NCBI GenBank assembly: GCA_002422315.1
Contig: DIUJ01000070.1
Coordinates: 11,117 to 41,037, forward strand
Direction: 5' to 3'
DNA from: Bacteroidetes bacterium UBA6161
GTDB lineage: Bacteria; Bacteroidota; Bacteroidia; NS11-12g; UBA955
Length of the DNA: 29,921 nt
This document shows, one piece after another, positions 1-7,713 of the stretch (its first letter is position 1; each line of letters begins with the position of its first letter). Both the position numbers and the translations under genes were made by a program. Below the pieces are notes generated by a model that did not search any database, was not told the origin of the DNA, and saw nothing but the letters and a program-made list of their open reading frames with translations.

Positions 1-2
1 GG

Positions 3-70
3 TTCGAGAGCCTCACCATGACAAGCGCAGGATGTCATCCTGAGGCTCTCGAAGGAAATGTCATGGTGAG
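3..70. repeat. Nested REP-like inverted repeats
   Basis: Three perfect inverted repeats are interleaved. TTCGAGAGCCTCA at 3-15 pairs with 41-53 (13 bp). CTCACCATGACA at 12-23 pairs with 59-70 (12 bp). GGATG at 30-34 pairs with CATCC at 36-40. The first two pairs share bases, so they are mutually exclusive folds. The motif resembles the dispersed palindromic repeats common between genes in Bacteroidota. The window begins inside or beside it, so the full unit may be longer. Confidence 0.7.
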
Positions 71-427
71 TGATTTTTGCGCTAGCAAAAATTGTATCGA
101 ACCACGACATTCCCTCCTCCTTATTTTTTCATAATCCAGCCCTATTACTCCCCTTCCCTTTGGCAAACTTACACTGGCCGTTACTTGTACAGCACTTCTT
201 TTGATGTCTCTTTATAAGATTTAAATATTCTTTGATTTGAAAAATATAAGTTTCAAGATGTGTATTTTTTTGCGTCAGCCAATGTCCCGTTAAAGAATTT
301 TTGGGTGGGAATGCAGCTTTTTGGGGGCAACCACAAGGGAAGATCACACTGAGTGGGATATCACCCGCCGTGGTCCCAAAAAGCAAATGGGAGCCCAAAA
401 ATTATTTTCCGGGACTAGCTTTTTTGT

Positions 428-453
428 TACTTTTTGGGCAATGCCAAAAAGTA
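428..453. repeat. Perfect 10-bp hairpin
   Basis: TACTTTTTGG (428-437) and CCAAAAAGTA (444-453) are perfect complements around a 6-base loop. There is no clear T-tract after it on either strand, so it is either a weak bidirectional terminator for the lipoprotein gene ending at 643 or a dispersed intergenic repeat. Confidence 0.5.
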
Positions 454-545
454 TAAATTAATAAAATGCCATGATATTCTGGCCATGTGTGTGCAAAGTC
501 CAGCACATACGGCCTTAACACCAACAGCGCATAAGTATTTAATAA

Positions 546-608
546 CCCACTATCCTTAGAGTTCCAATCGGCTCTAAGAATTAATAATGAATAGTAGTCT
601 TGGACTAC
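546..608 (+). repeat. Dispersed hairpin repeat, copy 1
   Basis: This 63-bp unit matches the one at 2091-2153 base for base except for the hairpin loop and a few stem and spacer positions. A third, inverted copy lies at 29168-29230. It begins with CCCACTATCCTTAGAG and ends with GTAGTCTTGGACTAC, itself a 6-bp hairpin with a 3-base loop at the terminus. Its central stem is shorter than in copies 2 and 3. Confidence 0.75.
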
Positions 609-642
609 GAATATGTTTTTAAAAATTTACCTTCTAATGGGA

Positions 643-1284
643 TTAACGCAATACCGTTATCTCGTTTGTTTCAAACTCAAAAGTACTTGGCTCGTTGTTT
701 CCAAATAAAAGAAGAAAAAACTTGAACTTTAAATTTTTGGAAACAGCTGGTGGAGACTTTAGTTTTAGAGTAAATTGAAATGGAATTTTAGGATCGTTTT
801 GTAAAAAAGCAGTCAAATCCATAAAGCCACTATTTGTAACTTGGTTAATAGGCTCTAGTATGGAAATTTCAAATAAATCAGCCAGATTATTTCCTGCTGG
901 GTGGTTTCTGTCATATTCTTGGTCAGAAGTTATTTCAAAATCAAGGATACTTTCTTGTACCGCGGGAATTGCAGGTTCGCAAGCATAGGCTTGCTGTATA
1001 AGGCTAAAATTGAAATTCTTTTTTTCAGAGGAAACCATTTTTGTAATGGTGTTTATATCCATGGCAAAATCTTCGTACCTCACTGAATCTTTCGTCTGGT
1101 TTTTTCTAATAAGTCGCTCTCCAGACTTAAAAGAATCTAGGTTTTCAATTTCCACAAAGTCCCAGGTTAAATCAATAACTATCTGCTTAATCAATCCTGT
1201 ATTATTACAAGGTCTACAAGAAAAAACCCCTAAAAAATAAACCAGTAAAAAGATGCTTAGAATAAATTTAAAATTTGCTTTCAT
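643..1284 (-). CDS. Predicted lipoprotein (possibly DUF5034-like)
   Basis: This 213-residue protein opens with a short basic tip, a hydrophobic stretch and a Cys at about residue 23 in LGVFSC, a plausible lipobox, so it is probably anchored in the outer membrane or periplasm. The mature part has no enzyme motif I can see. A conserved-looking centre, with AYACEP near residue 100 followed by a Tyr/Asp-rich and HPAGNN segment, reminds me of the small Bacteroidota DUF5034 lipoproteins, but that is from memory and weak. It stands alone between noncoding stretches. A TAnnTTTG box lies at 1302-1309 on the same strand just upstream. The function is unknown. Confidence 0.75.
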   Translation of the reverse strand: MKANFKFILSIFLLVYFLGVFSCRPCNNTGLIKQIVIDLTWDFVEIENLDSFKSGERLIRKNQTKDSVRYEDFAMDINTITKMVSSEKKNFNFSLIQQAYACEPAIPAVQESILDFEITSDQEYDRNHPAGNNLADLFEISILEPINQVTNSGFMDLTAFLQNDPKIPFQFTLKLKSPPAVSKNLKFKFFLLLFGNNEPSTFEFETNEITVLR

Positions 1285-1301
1285 GTGCGGTTATTTATAA
1301 A

Positions 1302-1309
1302 CAAATGTA
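1302..1309 (-). promoter_or_regulatory. -7 box for the lipoprotein at 643-1284
   Basis: Read on the minus strand this is TACATTTG, an exact TAnnTTTG match, ending 17 bases before the start codon at 1284. I see no good -33 TTTG partner, so the call rests on one box and its position. Confidence 0.4.
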
Positions 1310-1515
1310 AGAGAATTTATTAATTTTAGATAATTTTCACCTTGATATTATTTTTATAATAGTGGAAATTGTAGTGACATTCCTTTCCGCCCATGGTGTT
1401 ATCCCAACAAGCCTTATTTTAAATAATTGGTGATCCGTCAATATATTGGGGAACAACAATGGCGAAAAAATAAGTAAAAGCACTATTAAATATGATTTTC
1501 GGATATAATTATTGC

Positions 1516-1523
1516 TATATTTG
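1516..1523 (+). promoter_or_regulatory. -7 box for the lipoprotein at 1561
   Basis: TATATTTG matches TAnnTTTG. Transcription would begin near 1527, leaving about 34 bases of leader before the ATG at 1561 but only about 10 before the in-frame ATG at 1537. This favours the later start. Confidence 0.45.
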
Positions 1524-1560
1524 TACATAAACAAAGATGAATCCATTTATTGATTCCCAA

Positions 1561-2055
1561 ATGAATGTAAAACCAATTCAATTATTCTTTCTTAGTCTTG
1601 TATTTTTTGTGGGTTTTTCATCTTGCAGAAAAACGACGGAAGAAAAATTTGACAACAGGGATGCAATTGTTGGGAAATACGAAGTTATTGATAGTATGTT
1701 TAGGTTTGTAAACTTAGATACTTCTACAGGGTTATGGACGAAACAATTAGATAAAATATACAGACATCCATTAGTGATAGCAAGCAAAGGCACCTTTTTT
1801 ACAAATGATAAAACGTGGGAAAGTGGAGTCTTGTTTACCATTAAGCAGAGAGATAGTTCTTCTCATCATTTTGACAACAGGGGATTTGTAAAGGATAAAG
1901 TTTTCATAATCCAAGGAAGCTCTGGCGGTGGTAGAATACTAACGCAATTAGATGGACCTTCGACAGGTGTATTTAAGAACAATGAAATATTTGCTGAATA
2001 CAATACCGTATTTCCACATGAGTATTCAAGGTCGCATTTAAAGCGTTTACCATAA
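1561..2055 (+). CDS. Predicted lipoprotein, unknown function
   Basis: I do not recognise a family. The frame is open from an ATG at 1537, but the ATG at 1561 gives a normal signal peptide: MNVK, a hydrophobic core, then FFVGFSSC with the lipobox Cys at residue 22. That start also fits the -7 box at 1516-1523. The mature protein of about 140 residues is charged, with no membrane segment after the signal, a Gly-rich GSSGGG segment near residue 121 and Lys/Arg near its end. The overall look is of a small beta-rich lipocalin-like lipoprotein, which is only an impression. A hairpin repeat follows 35 bases after the stop and could also act as transcript end. Confidence 0.75.
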   Translation: MNVKPIQLFFLSLVFFVGFSSCRKTTEEKFDNRDAIVGKYEVIDSMFRFVNLDTSTGLWTKQLDKIYRHPLVIASKGTFFTNDKTWESGVLFTIKQRDSSSHHFDNRGFVKDKVFIIQGSSGGGRILTQLDGPSTGVFKNNEIFAEYNTVFPHEYSRSHLKRLP

Positions 2056-2090
2056 GGGTAAAAGACTTTTTCTTCGCATGGTTTTTATTC

Positions 2091-2153
2091 CCCACTATCC
2101 TTAGAGTTCCGAAGGGCTCTAAGGATTTATAATGGATAGTAGTCTTGGACTAC
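2091..2153 (+). repeat. Dispersed hairpin repeat, copy 2
   Basis: The central stem is perfect: ATCCTTAGAG (2097-2106) pairs with CTCTAAGGAT (2117-2126) around a 10-base loop. ACTATCC near the start can also pair with GGATAGT further on, giving an alternative fold. The unit ends with the GTAGTC-TTG-GACTAC mini-hairpin. On the minus strand the loop contains CTTCGG, an RNA UUCG tetraloop closure. It lies between the convergent genes ending at 2055 and 2196 and may serve both as terminator. Confidence 0.75.
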
Positions 2154-2195
2154 CCAATAAACCGACAGATTTACCCCAAAGTTTTTTTATTTCTT

Positions 2196-3692
2196 TTATT
2201 TTGATAAGCTATGGAGATAAGTCTCTGCCCTATTCAAATGCCCTTGTCTTTTTTCTTCTGGCATTTTGTCCCAGGTTTTTACGAGCATTCCAAGTCTTGG
2301 GTTTTGTAAAAAGAAATCGCGGTGTACATGCATAAATCTCCAAAATAAAGCATCCCAAATTTGCTGCCATTCGCATTTGGGGAAGTCGCTCATTTTCATT
2401 AGATAATTACTACCGCTTATGTAAGGTTTGGTAGCCATTAGTCCTCCGTCTGCAAATTGACTCATGCCATATACATTGGGCACCATTACCCAGTCATAGG
2501 AGTCTATAAAAAGTTCCATAAACCAACGGTACACTTCATCGGGGTCGAATTCGCAAAGCAACATGAAATTGCCCAAAACCATAAGCCGCTCTATATGGTG
2601 GCAATATCCCGTTGACAATATTTTTTTTATTGTACTGTCCAAGGGTTCTATCCCTGTAGTTCCTTCCCAAAAACTTTTCGGAATTTTTCTGCTAAAACCC
2701 CAATAGTTGCGACACCTTTCTTCGGTGCCCTTAAGTTCGTATACGGCCCTAATAAACTCTCGCCAACCCAATACTTGCCGAATATATCCCTCGGTTGAGT
2801 TTAGTGGGATGTTCTGGGCTATCCCAAACTGTTCGGCTTGACTTATAACATATTCTGGGCTAAGTAAACCAACATTGAGCAGTGGGCTAAGCAAACTGTG
2901 GTGTAATACCAATTCTTTGATAACAATTGCGTCTTCGTAGGGCCCAAATTCGGCAAATCGGGTTTGTAGGAATTCTTGAAACCATGTCTTGCTTTCTTGG
3001 TGGGTGCAGGGATATTGATAGTCGCTATTGCATTGCCCATAGTGTTTGCTAAAGTATTGCTTGGTGTATTCTATGGCTTCTTTGTACCAGGTGTTGTTTT
3101 CGCAAAATTTGGTTTTGGGCGCTGTTTTATCTTTGGGATATTTTAGTCTGTTTTCGTCGTCGTAAGTCCATTTGCCGCCTAGGGGTTTGTCATTTTCGAG
3201 CAGAATTTTACGCGTTTGCCTTTGGTATTTGTAGTAGTCTGTTTGAAACATCCTTTTTTTTCCAGAAAAAAAAGCCTCGTTTTCTTGGCTTGTGTTTACA
3301 AACAGCGGGTTTGCATATTTTGTGGTACTAATTCCTGTTTTTTGGCTTGCACTTTCTATTCTTTTTTCCAACCAATTGTCTGTTGGGTCTATGTAGTACA
3401 GTTTCTCTACCCCTTGTTGTCCAATGTTTTGAATCAAAAGCGGTGTGTCGCACAGCGGATTTTGGCTGTCGATATAGTGTACTTGTGGGTGGGATTGTTT
3501 CAAATAGTTTTCATAATACTTCATGCTAGCCCTATGAAAGGCAATTTTTTGTTTGTGAAAAAGATATTGGTTGAAAAACAGGGTTTCTTCTACTATATAA
3601 ATAGCATCGCATTGTTTCATCCATTCGGTTTTTTCAAATAGTTGGTGTGGGAAAACAAGAGCAACACTCTTTGTTTGATGGTTTGAATTCAT
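2196..3692 (-). CDS. FeS-type photolyase/cryptochrome-related protein (PhrB-like)
   Basis: This 498-residue flavoprotein belongs to the photolyase-related branch typified by bacterial (6-4) photolyase PhrB. Visible marks are the N-terminal antenna-like fold (VALVFPHQLF, residues 10-19; HKQKIAFHRASMKYY, 46-60), RFAEFGPYEDA (245-255), GWREFIR (309-315), TGYCHHIERL (361-370) and the FAD-pocket run from NVYGMSQFADGG to KPY (406-423). The family normally holds a 4Fe-4S cluster through four cysteines. Here C380 is in the right context, but the usual CxxC after the MSD motif is reduced to a lone C440 (SDFPKC), so the cluster may be absent. Likely role: light-dependent repair of UV photoproducts, or photoreception. 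It follows the other photolyase-like gene by 14 bases, so the two probably form one transcript. Confidence 0.85.
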   Translation of the reverse strand: MNSNHQTKSVALVFPHQLFEKTEWMKQCDAIYIVEETLFFNQYLFHKQKIAFHRASMKYYENYLKQSHPQVHYIDSQNPLCDTPLLIQNIGQQGVEKLYYIDPTDNWLEKRIESASQKTGISTTKYANPLFVNTSQENEAFFSGKKRMFQTDYYKYQRQTRKILLENDKPLGGKWTYDDENRLKYPKDKTAPKTKFCENNTWYKEAIEYTKQYFSKHYGQCNSDYQYPCTHQESKTWFQEFLQTRFAEFGPYEDAIVIKELVLHHSLLSPLLNVGLLSPEYVISQAEQFGIAQNIPLNSTEGYIRQVLGWREFIRAVYELKGTEERCRNYWGFSRKIPKSFWEGTTGIEPLDSTIKKILSTGYCHHIERLMVLGNFMLLCEFDPDEVYRWFMELFIDSYDWVMVPNVYGMSQFADGGLMATKPYISGSNYLMKMSDFPKCEWQQIWDALFWRFMHVHRDFFLQNPRLGMLVKTWDKMPEEKRQGHLNRAETYLHSLSK

Positions 3693-3706
3693 TTTTTATG
3701 CGTTTA

Positions 3707-4855
3707 TTATCCCTCATGCCTTTTCGTTTTTTCATCCTCAAATAGAGTAAGATTTTGTATTTGCGTGGTTTTAATCAGCTCTTTTTCTACTTTTTTCCAA
3801 TAAGCAAAAAAAGAAGGGAAATAGCCAGAAACACTTTCACATATCCAATCTCTTGGTTCTTGTACTCCAAAATATCCTTCATTTAGAGGGTGTTCTTTGT
3901 ACACTACATTTTGCAAGGCATAGGCACTGCATAAACTGGCGAAGGAACCCACGTAGACTTGCAGGTTTTTTATGTTTTTACCGAGTTGTAATACAAACTC
4001 TATGCACTTGGAGTTTACGGGATATTTGTCAAAAAAAGCAGGTTCTAATAGCAAAATTCTGTTCGCATTTTTATCGCAGTGCCACAAGGGGTCTAAGTTG
4101 TAGTAGTTGTAAATCAGAGTGGGCAGATTAGAGTCTATTTGTATGGTGTCGGAAACAGATAATTCGGTTTTGAATATAGGGGAGGAGTTACCCTGCAAAG
4201 GAGCAGGAATTGGCGATTTTACTATCGCTTCATAGCTCGTATCCAAAAAAGTTTCGGTTTGATTTGTGTGAGTGTATCTGTTTATATTTTCTTGGTTTGC
4301 ATAGTATTTCTTACTGCTGTTTGCGCCAGCTACCCATTGCCAACTGCAAGCATTACTGGCCCAGTCGCCATCTAGTAGGTGGTAGTACATCCATTGAGCA
4401 GGCAAAAGCCAGTGGGCCTTGGCTACATTGCATACTAAGGAGGCGGTATACATTCTGCAGTGGTTGTGCATATAGCCTGTAGTATACAAATTTTCTATCG
4501 CTTTGTCTATGCCTTCTATGCCTGATTTTGCCTCTAAAACAGCCTTTGGCAAAGCCCTGTGGGCTACAAACTCTTGGGCTTGTTTTATATCTTGATGAAG
4601 ATTTTTGTGCTGTCCTACTCGCTGAAAATAATCTCGCCAACAAAGCTCTTTTACAAAGGATTCTATTTGGGAAAGTTTGTAGCCTCGCGAGAGAACATTT
4701 TGTAAAACTTGCTTGGTACTTATTACCCCCCTAGAGATATATGGCGAAAGGTAAGTAACCGCCCCATCTATATAATTTCTACTTTGCCCATATTTTATGG
4801 GGCTAATAGCGTTTATCTTTGCTTTTATTTCTTCGTATTCTGTAGTAAATTTCAA
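3707..4855 (-). CDS. Photolyase-like FAD protein with inverted domain order
   Basis: The 382-residue protein starts directly with the helical FAD-binding domain of DNA photolyases (about residues 10-210). YLSPYISRGVIS (35-46), FVKELCWRDYF (67-77), GIEGIDKAIENLYTTGYMHN (112-131) and LLDGDWASNACSWQWVAGAN (160-179) match the family's conserved order. There is no N-terminal antenna domain. Instead residues 245-360 look like that alpha/beta domain: a strand LPTLIYNYYN, then ANRILLLEP, a helix, NLQVYVGSFASL, VVYKEHP, and a closing FPSFFAYWKKVEK that mirrors the FTxFRKxVE end of DASH antenna domains. I infer a circular permutation. The enzyme would use FAD to repair UV damage or sense light. It is first gene of a pair with the PhrB-like gene, and about 150 bases separate it from the divergent VWA gene. 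Confidence 0.8.
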   Translation of the reverse strand: MKFTTEYEEIKAKINAISPIKYGQSRNYIDGAVTYLSPYISRGVISTKQVLQNVLSRGYKLSQIESFVKELCWRDYFQRVGQHKNLHQDIKQAQEFVAHRALPKAVLEAKSGIEGIDKAIENLYTTGYMHNHCRMYTASLVCNVAKAHWLLPAQWMYYHLLDGDWASNACSWQWVAGANSSKKYYANQENINRYTHTNQTETFLDTSYEAIVKSPIPAPLQGNSSPIFKTELSVSDTIQIDSNLPTLIYNYYNLDPLWHCDKNANRILLLEPAFFDKYPVNSKCIEFVLQLGKNIKNLQVYVGSFASLCSAYALQNVVYKEHPLNEGYFGVQEPRDWICESVSGYFPSFFAYWKKVEKELIKTTQIQNLTLFEDEKTKRHEG

Positions 4856-5005
4856 GAGGCAATGGTTTAAAATATTTTTATAAGAAAGAATCCTATTTTA
4901 AAACACGATTCGTGGAATAATGTTTGTGTAAACTAGCTTTCTTGGTTAATTTTACACCAAATAAAATTTGAAACATTTCACCCTTTAAGATTGTTGTAAT
5001 TTATC

Positions 5006-6103
5006 ATGCTAGGCTACCATTTTTCTAAACTCAAAATTACCGACCACAAAAACCCTTCTTTTGAAAAACTTTTTGACTTATTCAAAGAACTGCTTTTGTA
5101 TACAGCGGGCGATTTTACCGAGGCCTTGGATTGGCTAAATGAATTGGACCGGAAATTTAAAATTACCGACAATAGCTATGGCATGGGTAATTTTGTAGAA
5201 GACCTTAAGTCCAAAGGTTACATAGAGGATAGAAAAGGCGACGGCTCCTTCGAAATTACCTCAAAAACAGAACAAACCATTCGAAAAGATAGTCTAGAAC
5301 AGATTTTTGGCAAGCTTAAAAAAACCAAATTGGGAAACCACAAAACCCGGTTTTCTGGAAATGGAGATGAGATTCAACCCGAAACCAGAGCCTTTGAATT
5401 TGGCGATGCCATAGACTCCATTTCTGCAACCGATAGTATAAAAAACGCACAAATTTCTGGAGGAGTAGACAACTTAAACTTAAGCGAAAGAGATTTGGTA
5501 GTATTCGAGAAAGAATACAAAACCCAAACCAGCACAGTATTGCTCATAGATATTTCCCACTCTATGATTTTGTATGGCGAAGACAGAATTACACCTGCCA
5601 AAAAAGTGGCAATGGCATTGGCAGAACTGATAAAAACAAAATACCCCAAAGACACTTTAGATATTGTTACTTTTGGAGACGATGCAGAACAAATTACAGT
5701 AAAAGAATTGCCTTATTTAAAAGTTGGGCCATACCATACCAATACCGTAGCTGGGCTAGAAATGGCAATGGAAATACTGCGGAAAAGGAAAAATTCAAAC
5801 AAACAAATTTTCATGATAACCGATGGCAAGCCAAGTTGCCTGAAAGAAGCAGGCGGATACTACAAAAACAGCTTTGGCCTAGACCGTAAAATCGTAAATA
5901 AAACCCTAAATATGGCAGCCGCATGCAAAAGATTAGGCATTCCAATTACTACTTTTATGATAGCCAAGGACCCATACTTACAACAATTTGTAGAAGAGTT
6001 TACAGAAACAAACAATGGAAAAGCATTCTACACCAGCCTACAAGGTTTGGGAGAATACATTTTTCAAGATTTTGAGAGAAACAAAAGAAAAAGAACCAAA
6101 TAA
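5006..6103 (+). CDS. VWA-domain protein (partner of AAA+ ATPase)
   Basis: The C-terminal half (about residues 175-355) is a von Willebrand A domain with an intact metal-ion-dependent adhesion site: DISHS at 182-186, Thr near 247 in a HTNTVAGLEMA context, and ITDGKP with Asp273. The N-terminal 170 residues are charged, helical and not recognised. No signal peptide is present, so the protein is cytoplasmic. The next gene, an AAA+ ATPase, begins 3 bases after the stop. Such pairs (Mg-chelatase D/I, CoxE/CoxD, MoxR/VWA) are known to act as chaperone-like or metal-insertion machines; the substrate here cannot be told. An A-rich region with a near-consensus -7 sequence precedes the gene around 4965. 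Confidence 0.85.
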   Translation: MLGYHFSKLKITDHKNPSFEKLFDLFKELLLYTAGDFTEALDWLNELDRKFKITDNSYGMGNFVEDLKSKGYIEDRKGDGSFEITSKTEQTIRKDSLEQIFGKLKKTKLGNHKTRFSGNGDEIQPETRAFEFGDAIDSISATDSIKNAQISGGVDNLNLSERDLVVFEKEYKTQTSTVLLIDISHSMILYGEDRITPAKKVAMALAELIKTKYPKDTLDIVTFGDDAEQITVKELPYLKVGPYHTNTVAGLEMAMEILRKRKNSNKQIFMITDGKPSCLKEAGGYYKNSFGLDRKIVNKTLNMAAACKRLGIPITTFMIAKDPYLQQFVEEFTETNNGKAFYTSLQGLGEYIFQDFERNKRKRTK

Positions 6104-6105
6104 AA

Positions 6106-7593
6106 ATGAGCAATCAACCACAAATAAAAACCCTAGGAGAGTTAATAGCCTCTGGTTACAAACCGCTAAATGTAAAAGCAGAATTACGAAAAAACTTAAT
6201 AGCAAGTTATCAGAATAAAACCAATGTGTTTGAAGGAATACTTGGCTACGAAGACACCGTAATCCCGGCTATAGAAAGGGCCATACTTTCAGGTCACAAC
6301 ATTAATCTTTTGGGTTTAAGGGGCCAAGCAAAAACACGCATTGCCCGTCAAATGGTAAATTTGTTAGAGGAATGGGTGCCTGTGGTAGAAGGTTCTGATC
6401 TAAACGAAGACCCGCTCCAGCCTATTACCCAATCCACCAAAGCAAGAGTGGAAGAATTAGGGGATAAATTACCTATTGCTTGGATGCACCGTAGCGAAAG
6501 ATATGTAGAAAAACTAGCAACTCCAGATGTGTCTATCGCGGATTTGATAGGCGACATAGACCCCATAAAGGCTTCCAATCTCAAAATTTCTTTTTCAAAC
6601 GAAAATGCAATCCATTATGGACTAATCCCTAGAAGCCATCGCAGTATTTTTGTTATCAATGAATTGCCAGACTTACAACCCAGAATCCAAGTAGCTTTGT
6701 TCAATATTTTGCAGGAAGGCGATGTGCAAATCCGTGGATTTAAATTGAGATTGCCCTTAGATATTCAATTTGTATTTACTGCCAATCCAGAAGACTATAC
6801 CAACCGTGGAAGCATTATTACTCCGCTAAAAGACAGAATAGGCAGCCAAATTTTAACCCATTATCCCAAAAGTTTAGAAACAGCCAAAAGTGTAACCAAG
6901 CAGGAAGCTAGGCTTTCGGATTTTCAGAAAAAAAACATTCATGTACCTGAGTTTATCCATACTATTTTAGAAAATATAGCCTTTAAAGCCAGAGAAAGCG
7001 AGTTTGTAGACCACAAAAGTGGGGTTTCTGCCCGTATGAGTATTACCGCATTCGAAAATCTAATGAGTACCGCAGAGAGAAGAATGCTGTTGAATGGCGA
7101 AACAAAAGGAGTGGTAAGGGTTTCGGATTTTGCAGGGGTGGTACCTTCTATAACAGGGAAAGTGGAAATGGTATACGAAGGGGAGCAAGAAGGGCCATAC
7201 AATGTGGCGGTTTCTTTGATTATACAAAGTATAAAGCAAGTGTTTACAGACATGGTTCCTTATGTTACCAAGATTCGTAAAAAAGGAAAAGAATCTGGAC
7301 CAGACTATTTTAGGGAAATAACCGAATGGTTTGAGCAGGGCAATACCTTAAACATATACTCCGATATGTCAGAAAAAGAGTTTGTTAAAAAAATAAATTC
7401 TGTTCCCGGATTAAATGAACTGTTGGAAAAACAAAAAGAACTGATTGTAGACCCCAAAGAAATAGTGGTAGTAAAGGAACTCATACTCCATGGACTTGCT
7501 AGCATATCCAGAATTAGCCGCAAAGAAATAGAAACCGGCTACTCCTTTGGCGACCTACTAGCCGGCATGATGCAAGGCGGAGAAGGGTATTAA
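6106..7593 (+). CDS. Mg-chelatase/MoxR-like AAA+ ATPase
   Basis: A 495-residue cytosolic AAA+ protein of the ChlI/BchI-like group. Walker A is GLRGQAKT (70-77). The Walker B region reads IFVINELPDL (181-190), with Asn185 where an Asp is usual and the catalytic Glu186 kept; this NELPDL form also occurs in related proteins. QVALFNILQEGDVQIRG (195-211) is the pre-sensor insert typical of Mg-chelatase I, sensor 1 is TANPED (225-230), and R244 in PLKDR is a likely arginine finger. The C-terminal ~150 residues are helical and unassigned. It lies 3 bases after the VWA gene and should work with it. No tetrapyrrole pathway genes are nearby, so chlorophyll synthesis is unlikely; an ATP-driven remodelling role is inferred. 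Confidence 0.88.
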   Translation: MSNQPQIKTLGELIASGYKPLNVKAELRKNLIASYQNKTNVFEGILGYEDTVIPAIERAILSGHNINLLGLRGQAKTRIARQMVNLLEEWVPVVEGSDLNEDPLQPITQSTKARVEELGDKLPIAWMHRSERYVEKLATPDVSIADLIGDIDPIKASNLKISFSNENAIHYGLIPRSHRSIFVINELPDLQPRIQVALFNILQEGDVQIRGFKLRLPLDIQFVFTANPEDYTNRGSIITPLKDRIGSQILTHYPKSLETAKSVTKQEARLSDFQKKNIHVPEFIHTILENIAFKARESEFVDHKSGVSARMSITAFENLMSTAERRMLLNGETKGVVRVSDFAGVVPSITGKVEMVYEGEQEGPYNVAVSLIIQSIKQVFTDMVPYVTKIRKKGKESGPDYFREITEWFEQGNTLNIYSDMSEKEFVKKINSVPGLNELLEKQKELIVDPKEIVVVKELILHGLASISRISRKEIETGYSFGDLLAGMMQGGEGY

Positions 7594-7713
7594 GGGGGGA
7601 GGACTTTTTTGTGTAAAATTATTTCAGGACAAGACAAAGAAGTATAAAGCTCTATTTAACCACTGAACCCGCATTTTTTGCCAAACGCCTGATACGCCTT
7701 CGCCCTTCTTTCA

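Larger units (their letters stand above)
1..642. other. Noncoding region rich in inverted repeats
   Basis: No convincing gene is visible here. A minus-strand open frame at 129-398 has biased, repeat-like composition and no recognisable domain. The stretch contains nested palindromes at 3-70, a perfect 10-bp hairpin at 428-453, an imperfect hairpin bounded by GGCC at 481-484 and 511-514 (inner arms TGTGC and GCACA), and one copy of the 63-bp dispersed hairpin repeat at 546-608. It looks like a repeat-filled spacer. Confidence 0.6.

Noticed and set aside
129..398. 89-codon minus-strand frame
   Set aside because: Composition is irregular, no domain or signal, and it lies in a repeat-rich spacer; the string resembles translated intergenic repeats of other Bacteroidota.
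1337..1546. 69-codon minus-strand frame
   Set aside because: Overlaps the promoter and start of the plus-strand lipoprotein; no homology pattern.
2132..2335. 67-codon plus-strand frame
   Set aside because: Its start lies inside the hairpin repeat and its rest is antisense to the photolyase gene's end.
6286..6760. Dead ATPase because Walker B Asp is Asn
   Set aside because: The NELPDL form is shared by related Mg-chelatase-like proteins and the catalytic Glu and sensor 1 Asn are kept.
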